DNA of 6,272 bases from Burkholderiales bacterium (lineage in GTDB: Bacteria > Pseudomonadota > Gammaproteobacteria > Burkholderiales > SG8-39): positions 1 to 6,272 of the forward strand of contig JAENXP010000152.1 of NCBI GenBank assembly GCA_016649475.1, read 5' to 3'. Positions 6,162 through 6,272 of the stretch are shown here, piece after piece. The notes below the pieces were generated by a model, which was given only the letters and a program-made list of their open reading frames with translations, was not told the origin of the DNA and ran no database searches. Both the position numbers and the translations under genes were made by a program. Position 1 is the stretch's first letter. Every line of letters starts with the position of its first letter.

Positions 6162-6272
6162 CTACCCCACTAAACGGTGGACAAAGGCCGTGGCAATCGG
6201 CAGCTTGGCCGCAGCCAGGCGAAAAGCCTGTCGCGCCAGCACCTCGTCTACGCCGTCCATTTCATACAGCAC
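6162..6272 (-). CDS. rplP: 50S ribosomal protein L16 (uL16), C-terminal 36 residues (5' end outside window)
   Basis: L16 lies near the A site and central protuberance of the 50S, contacts tRNA, and is needed for late large-subunit maturation. Only the last 36 codons and the TAG stop are present. They read [20 protein letters not shown], then [16 protein letters not shown]. The VLYEMDGV and [10 protein letters not shown] segments match the known L16 C-terminus, and the remaining length from VLYEM to the stop equals E. coli (36 residues). The final residues ([10 protein letters not shown]) differ from the common KTTFVTK-type ending. It stands 4 nt upstream of rpmC, as in the S10 operon, so the identification is firm despite truncation by the window edge. 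Confidence 0.95.
   Translation of the reverse strand: MLYEMDGVDEVLARQAFRLAAAKLPIATAFVHRLVG

Overview
This window is one contiguous, co-directional ribosomal protein cluster, read entirely on the minus strand (right to left). It covers the end of the S10 operon and most of the spc operon. In transcription order the genes are rplP (3' end only), rpmC, rpsQ, the spc promoter and leader, rplN, rplX, rplE, rpsN, rpsH, rplF, rplR, rpsE, rpmD, rplO and secY (5' part only). This is the classical proteobacterial order. The proteins most resemble betaproteobacterial versions from memory: the S5 start MAKMQ, the DGLREKM segment and VVGDGDG, the L16 end [10 protein letters not shown], and the zinc-free long form of S14. 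The DNA is moderately GC-rich. I would place it in Betaproteobacteria without naming a genus.

Layout: positions 6272-5685 hold the S10-operon tail (L16 end, L29, S17). Positions 5684-5509 are the largest non-coding stretch (176 nt). It carries a near-consensus sigma-70 promoter (TTGCCC, 17 bp, TATAAT) and a leader of about 130 nt, matching the known location of the E. coli spc promoter. Positions 5508-1163 hold eleven tightly packed ribosomal protein genes with gaps of 0-15 nt, except a 74-nt rplN-rplX gap. Positions 1147-1 encode the first 382 residues of SecY. No other gap is long enough to hold a gene, and no plus-strand gene, RNA gene, mobile element, CRISPR array or clear terminator was found.

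How the genes work together: L5 and L18 bind 5S rRNA. L14, L24, L29, L15, L30, L6 and L16 build the large subunit. S17, S14, S8 and S5 build the small subunit. SecY, made last, is the membrane channel for protein export. Many junctions have the next gene's Shine-Dalgarno sequence overlapping or directly following the upstream stop codon, which suggests translational coupling.

This is a housekeeping region and I see no new biological system in it. The oddities are: an L15 with a Lys/Ala-rich C-terminal tail of about 70 residues beyond the normal end; a threefold MQG(R/K/Q) micro-repeat at the N-terminus of S5; a 74-nt rplN-rplX gap containing a possible 17-codon ORF and a hairpin with a UACG tetraloop; and a secY start with no visible Shine-Dalgarno sequence.
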